A stretch of DNA of 64,000 nucleotides from Paraburkholderia heleia NBRC 101817. Lineage in GTDB: Bacteria; Pseudomonadota; Gammaproteobacteria; Burkholderiales; Burkholderiaceae. Of this stretch, positions 60,906 to 64,000 are shown piece by piece. The notes beneath the pieces were generated by a model. The model ran no database searches, was not told where the DNA came from, and worked only from the letters and a program-made list of their open reading frames with translations. Positions within the stretch are counted from its first letter, which is position 1. The number at the start of each line of letters is the position of its first letter. The translations under genes were made by a program, and so were the position numbers. Location of the stretch: the NCBI RefSeq assembly GCF_000739775.1, contig NZ_BBJH01000043.1:1-64000 (forward strand), in the 5' to 3' direction.

Positions 60906-61565
60906 TCAGTCGCGATCCGGTGCGCCGAGCGGAAACAGTGGACGATAGGGCCGCGCTTCGTTCACGGCCCGCGCATACGAAGGCCGCGCGAGCAGGCGCT
61001 CGCGATAGGCACGCAACACAGGATAGGCCGGGGCGATGCGATGCGTCCAGTCCGCATAGAAAAGCGACGAAGACGCGGCGCAGTCCGCCATCGTATAGTC
61101 CTCGCCCGCCGCCCACATTCTGCCCGCCAGATGGCCTTCGAGCCACGCATAAGCGAGTTCGAGCTTTTCCTGCGCGAAGACGCGCCCTTCGTCGCGTCTG
61201 GCCGGGTCGCCGGTCAACGCACCCTCCACGGCGCGTTGCACGGGCGTCATGACATGCAGGTCGAAGAAGCGGTCGAGAAAGCGCACGTCGAGCGCGGCCA
61301 TGGGATCGGCGGGCAGCAGGCGCACCGGCCCGGGATGCGCGAGCTGCAGGTATTCGATGATGATGCTGGTTTCCGCGACGTTGCGCTCGCCGTCCACGAG
61401 CACCGGAAACTTGCGCAGTGGCCAGCGCTGCAGCCACTGCGCCGTATGCTCGGGCGAATCCGGACCGATGTCGCGGAATTCGAAAGGTGTGTCGTTCTCG
61501 TAGAGCGCGATGAGTACTTTCTGCGTGTACGAGGAAAACGGATGACCATATAGCGCGAGCGACAT
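60906..61565 (-). CDS. Glutathione S-transferase family protein (second)
   Basis: A 219-residue GST. The glutathione site is MSLALYGHPFSSYTQKVLIA with the active-site Ser in SSYTQK, cis-Pro in KFPVLVDGERNVAETSIIIE (gamma-glutamyl contact ETS) and a C-terminal helical domain with ALTGDPARRDEGRVFAQEKL and an N-cap motif YTMADCAASS. The chosen ATG begins this conserved start; upstream codons are unselected. It is isolated, convergent with the small protein gene. It detoxifies electrophiles. Confidence 0.92.
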   Translation of the reverse strand: MSLALYGHPFSSYTQKVLIALYENDTPFEFRDIGPDSPEHTAQWLQRWPLRKFPVLVDGERNVAETSIIIEYLQLAHPGPVRLLPADPMAALDVRFLDRFFDLHVMTPVQRAVEGALTGDPARRDEGRVFAQEKLELAYAWLEGHLAGRMWAAGEDYTMADCAASSSLFYADWTHRIAPAYPVLRAYRERLLARPSYARAVNEARPYRPLFPLGAPDRD

Positions 61566-61749
61566 CGTCGAGTCTCCGGGCCAGCGGCAAGTCGTTGAAC
61601 CATGCCTGTGTTGCGCGCGGATTGCAAGTGCTGCCGGGACCTGCAGCGGCACGTGTTCGGGGTTTCGTGCTGTGGGCATCCAGCACCGTCATCCGCTATC
61701 TGGAGTCGCGCCATGACGGCGCGGGCCGCACGTCAAGTTGCCACGAGGC

Positions 61750-62607
61750 TCAGGCAGAGAAGTCAGTCGATGCCGACAGCGCTTGCCACGTTTGCGTTTC
61801 CTGCGCCACGTAAGCGTTTTTCGCGGCAATGGCAGCGAGCGTGTCCGTGCCAAGCGGAAGGCGCAACGGCGGGTCCGCCGCCTCGACGAGCGTGATCAAC
61901 GCGGCCGCAAGCTTCGTCGGGTCGCCGGGCTGGTTGTGATTCAATTGCACGGCCTTGCGGCGAACGGCGCCCGAGGTTTCGTCGTAGTCGTCGATGACGT
62001 CCGGCGCGACGACCAGCGAGGAGCCATCCAGAAAGTCGGTACGAAAATAGCCCGGCTCGACAACGGTCGCGTGAATGCCAAGCGGCTTCAACTCGGCATG
62101 CAACGCTTCCGTAATGCCTTCGACGGCGAACTTCGTCGACGAGTACACGCCAAATCCGGCCGCGGCACGATAGCCGCCAATCGATGAAATATTGATCACG
62201 TGGCCCGAGCGGTTTGCGCGCATCGTCGGCAACGCCGCACGCGTGACGTTCAGCAGACCGAATACATTCGTGTCGTACATGCGGCGCACGTCCTTGTCGG
62301 CCGACTCTTCCACCGCGCCCAGCAGGCCAAAGCCGGCGTTGTTGACCAGCACGTCGACGCGGCCGAATCGCGCGACCGCCGCCTGCACTGCCGCCTTTGC
62401 CTGCGCCTCGTCGGTGACGTCCAGCGCGACCGGCAACACCGCGGCCGAGCTGCCGAGACGCTCGACGATCGCCCGGACGTTACGTCCGGCGGCCACGACC
62501 GCGTTGCCGTCCGCAAGCGCCGCTTCGGCAATCAATGCGCCAATGCCGCGCGACGCGCCAGTGATGAACCATACGCGCTTGAAACCACCTTGTTGAGCGT
62601 CAGCCAT
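61750..62607 (-). CDS. Short-chain dehydrogenase/reductase (classical)
   Basis: A 285-residue classical SDR: TGASRGIG (17-24), NNAGFGLLG (near 90), catalytic Ser (NISSIGGYR) and Tyr-x3-Lys (VYSSTKFAVEGITEALHAEL). The EPGYFRTDF motif is typical of short-chain oxidoreductases that accept several aldehydes or ketones. AGGAGAGACATC precedes the ATG. It is divergent from the LysR regulator over 123 bases, so its expression is probably LysR-controlled. Confidence 0.94.
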   Translation of the reverse strand: MADAQQGGFKRVWFITGASRGIGALIAEAALADGNAVVAAGRNVRAIVERLGSSAAVLPVALDVTDEAQAKAAVQAAVARFGRVDVLVNNAGFGLLGAVEESADKDVRRMYDTNVFGLLNVTRAALPTMRANRSGHVINISSIGGYRAAAGFGVYSSTKFAVEGITEALHAELKPLGIHATVVEPGYFRTDFLDGSSLVVAPDVIDDYDETSGAVRRKAVQLNHNQPGDPTKLAAALITLVEAADPPLRLPLGTDTLAAIAAKNAYVAQETQTWQALSASTDFSA

Positions 62608-62730
62608 GATGTCTCTCCTACGTGTGTGTGTGATGAGGTGATGCCATGGTAGGCGCGGCGATTGACATAAACTAGCCGTATATTACTGGCGTGATAATCA
62701 ACTTTTATTTGCGAATCGGGACACTCCGAA

Positions 62731-63663
62731 ATGAACGAAATTCGCGCGATCACCACGTTCGTCCGTGCCGCGGCGCTTGGGAGCCTGCGTGGCGCCGCGG
62801 TCGACCAAGGCATCTCGCCGCAGGCCGCGAGCCATGCAGTGATGCAGCTGGAGAAGGAACTGGGTGTGCGGCTCTTTCACCGGACCACCCGCAAACTGAG
62901 CCTCACCGAAGAAGGCCAACGGCTTCTCGAGAGCGTGGAGCCGGCGCTCGCCATTCTGTCGTCCGCGCTCGACGAGGCCCGGCGCTCGAAAGAAGACGTG
63001 GCCGGCATGCTGCGCGTGAGTGCGCCGCGCGCCTTCGGGCTCCCGGTCCTGTGGCCGTACTTCGAGGAATTCCAGAAGCGTTATCCGAACGTGCAGCTAG
63101 AAGTGCAATTCGACGATCAATTCACGGATCTCGTGGCCGACCGCTCCGACGTGGGATTTCGCGGCGGACCGCCGCCTTCGGGCGGTTCGATCGCGCGCCG
63201 GCTGGCGCCGATTCAGCTGATCGTGTGTGCGTCGCCGGAATATATCGAGCGCAACGGCGCGCCGCAAACCATCGAAGCACTCGCCCAACATCGCTGCACC
63301 GGGTACCGGCGCGCCAACACGGGCAAGCTCGCGCAGTGGCAGTTCCGTCTCGGCGACGAGATCGTCTACCGCGACATACCCGCCGCCATCTGCGTGAATG
63401 ACACAGAACTGGAAACGCAGGCGGTGCTTGCGGGTCTCGGCATCGGGCAGTTGGGCAGCTTCAGCGCCGCGACGCATATCCGTTGCGGACGACTCGTTCC
63501 GTTGCTGATGCAGCACATCACCGAATACGGCACGATTTATATCTACTACAGGCATCGAACCGAACAGTCCCTGCGCGTGAAGACGTTCATCGACTTCATG
63601 GTCGAACGCATGGCCGGCAACCGAAACTTTTTTCTCGATCCGTCCGAGCTTCGCGCCGGGTAG
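62731..63663 (+). CDS. LysR-family transcriptional regulator
   Basis: A 310-residue LysR regulator. The N-terminal winged HTH is FVRAAALGSLRGAAVDQGIS, then PQAASHAVMQLEKELGVRLF, HRTTRKLSLTEEGQRLLESV. The effector domain from about residue 90 resembles the CrgA/AaeR-type regulators (VSAPRAFGLPVLWPYFEEFQ, VADRSDVGFRGGPPPSGGSI). It is divergent from the SDR gene, which is its likely target. The region between them has the usual AT-rich T-N11-A potential. Confidence 0.95.
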   Translation: MNEIRAITTFVRAAALGSLRGAAVDQGISPQAASHAVMQLEKELGVRLFHRTTRKLSLTEEGQRLLESVEPALAILSSALDEARRSKEDVAGMLRVSAPRAFGLPVLWPYFEEFQKRYPNVQLEVQFDDQFTDLVADRSDVGFRGGPPPSGGSIARRLAPIQLIVCASPEYIERNGAPQTIEALAQHRCTGYRRANTGKLAQWQFRLGDEIVYRDIPAAICVNDTELETQAVLAGLGIGQLGSFSAATHIRCGRLVPLLMQHITEYGTIYIYYRHRTEQSLRVKTFIDFMVERMAGNRNFFLDPSELRAG

Positions 63664-63701
63664 CATCCGCGCGCAAACGCCGGACCGTGCACAATGTCGC
63701 C

Positions 63702-63917
63702 ATGCAAGCTCAAGACCTCGAACGCCTCGTCAGCCTCGCCATGCCCTTCGGCAAATACAAGGGCCGGCTCATCGCCGACCTGCCCGGGCACTACCTCAAC
63801 TGGTTCGCGCGCGAAGGGTTCCCGCCCGGCGAGATCGGCCGGCTGCTCGCACTGATGCACGAGCTGGACCATAACGGCCTGAAGGGCTTGCTCGAGCCGC
63901 TGCGCAAACGCGGCTAG
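63702..63917 (+). CDS. DUF3820 family small protein
   Basis: A 71-residue protein of the DUF3820 family: MPFGKYKGRLIADLPGHYLN and WFAREGFPPGEIGRLLALMH. These short proteins occur in many proteobacteria and some are called putative quorum-sensing-regulated virulence factors; the activity is unknown. It has no signal peptide. Its start follows a weak ribosome-binding site. It is 38 bases after the LysR stop on the same strand. Confidence 0.88.
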   Translation: MQAQDLERLVSLAMPFGKYKGRLIADLPGHYLNWFAREGFPPGEIGRLLALMHELDHNGLKGLLEPLRKRG

Positions 63918-63975
63918 CGCCAGGGCGCCACCCGGTGGACAATGCCCGTGCGAAGCACTTGCGAGGCTACCCGAC

Positions 63976-64000
63976 ATGGCGAAATTTCAGCCCGACGGAT
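63976..64000 (+). CDS. Start of a gene running off the window
   Basis: ATG at 63976 opens MAKFQPDG with GAGG 10 bases upstream. Only eight codons are visible, so the product cannot be named. Confidence 0.4.

Overview
The window is high-GC, densely coded DNA from a betaproteobacterium of the Burkholderiaceae, most likely Paraburkholderia, Caballeronia or Burkholderia. This rests on two porins whose mature ends begin QSSVTLYG, an intracellular PHB depolymerase with a Cys nucleophile, DUF3300/DUF2950 and PqiABC envelope genes, an IclR-linked amino-acid transporter next to hutF, and strong G/C at third codon positions that creates very long antisense shadow ORFs. I saw no rRNA, tRNA, CRISPR array, insertion sequence or prophage. 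It reads as ordinary chromosome, with two decayed genes (a pstS tail and a YncE-like propeller).

Layout. 1-3.3 kb (minus): the start of hutF, a polar amino-acid ABC transporter and an IclR regulator. 3.4-5.1 kb (plus): a YadGH-type ABC-2 exporter. 5.2-7.7 kb (minus): an unrecognised protein, a ParA-type ATPase and a 40-residue secreted peptide. 7.8-9.4 kb (minus): a BMP-family binding protein with a nucleoside/base deaminase. 9.6-12.4 kb: cupin, phaZ and a glutathione transferase; a near-perfect sigma-54 promoter lies between phaZ and the transferase. 12.6-22.4 kb: two circularly permuted ATP-grasp proteins (one fused to an alpha-E domain), two transglutaminase-fold proteins (one fused to DUF2126) and a zinc peptidase. 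This is the strongest candidate for a poorly described biochemical system. 22.5-26.5 kb: pstS remnant, ribbon-helix-helix-like basic protein, Nudix, CHAD protein, small exported protein and broken propeller gene.

26.6-34.7 kb: DHA2-type MFS exporter, cobalamin riboswitch with btuB, a propeller protein and its HTH regulator divergent from DUF899/DUF2182 genes, and a BON-domain protein. 34.8-43.4 kb: porin and a seven-gene minus-strand catabolic cluster (BKACE, MFS, quinone oxidoreductase, TauD-type dioxygenase, hydrolase, DsbA-like, Rieske ferredoxin) divergent from an AraC regulator. Its substrate is unknown. 43.4-45.4 kb: FixL/FixJ-like two-component pair. 45.4-57.2 kb: envelope genes (small secreted proteins, DUF3300/DUF2950, pqiABC plus an exported partner, a lone receiver domain, SYLF lipoprotein, glycine-zipper protein, second porin). 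57.4-64 kb: SDR and alpha/beta-hydrolase genes, two lacking an expected catalytic residue, a CGNR regulator facing them across four alternating GTAAC half-sites, a second glutathione transferase, an SDR/LysR divergent pair and a DUF3820 protein.

All functions are assigned from motifs and remembered families. No database search was possible. Start codons were chosen from Shine-Dalgarno spacing, gene overlaps and signal peptides.
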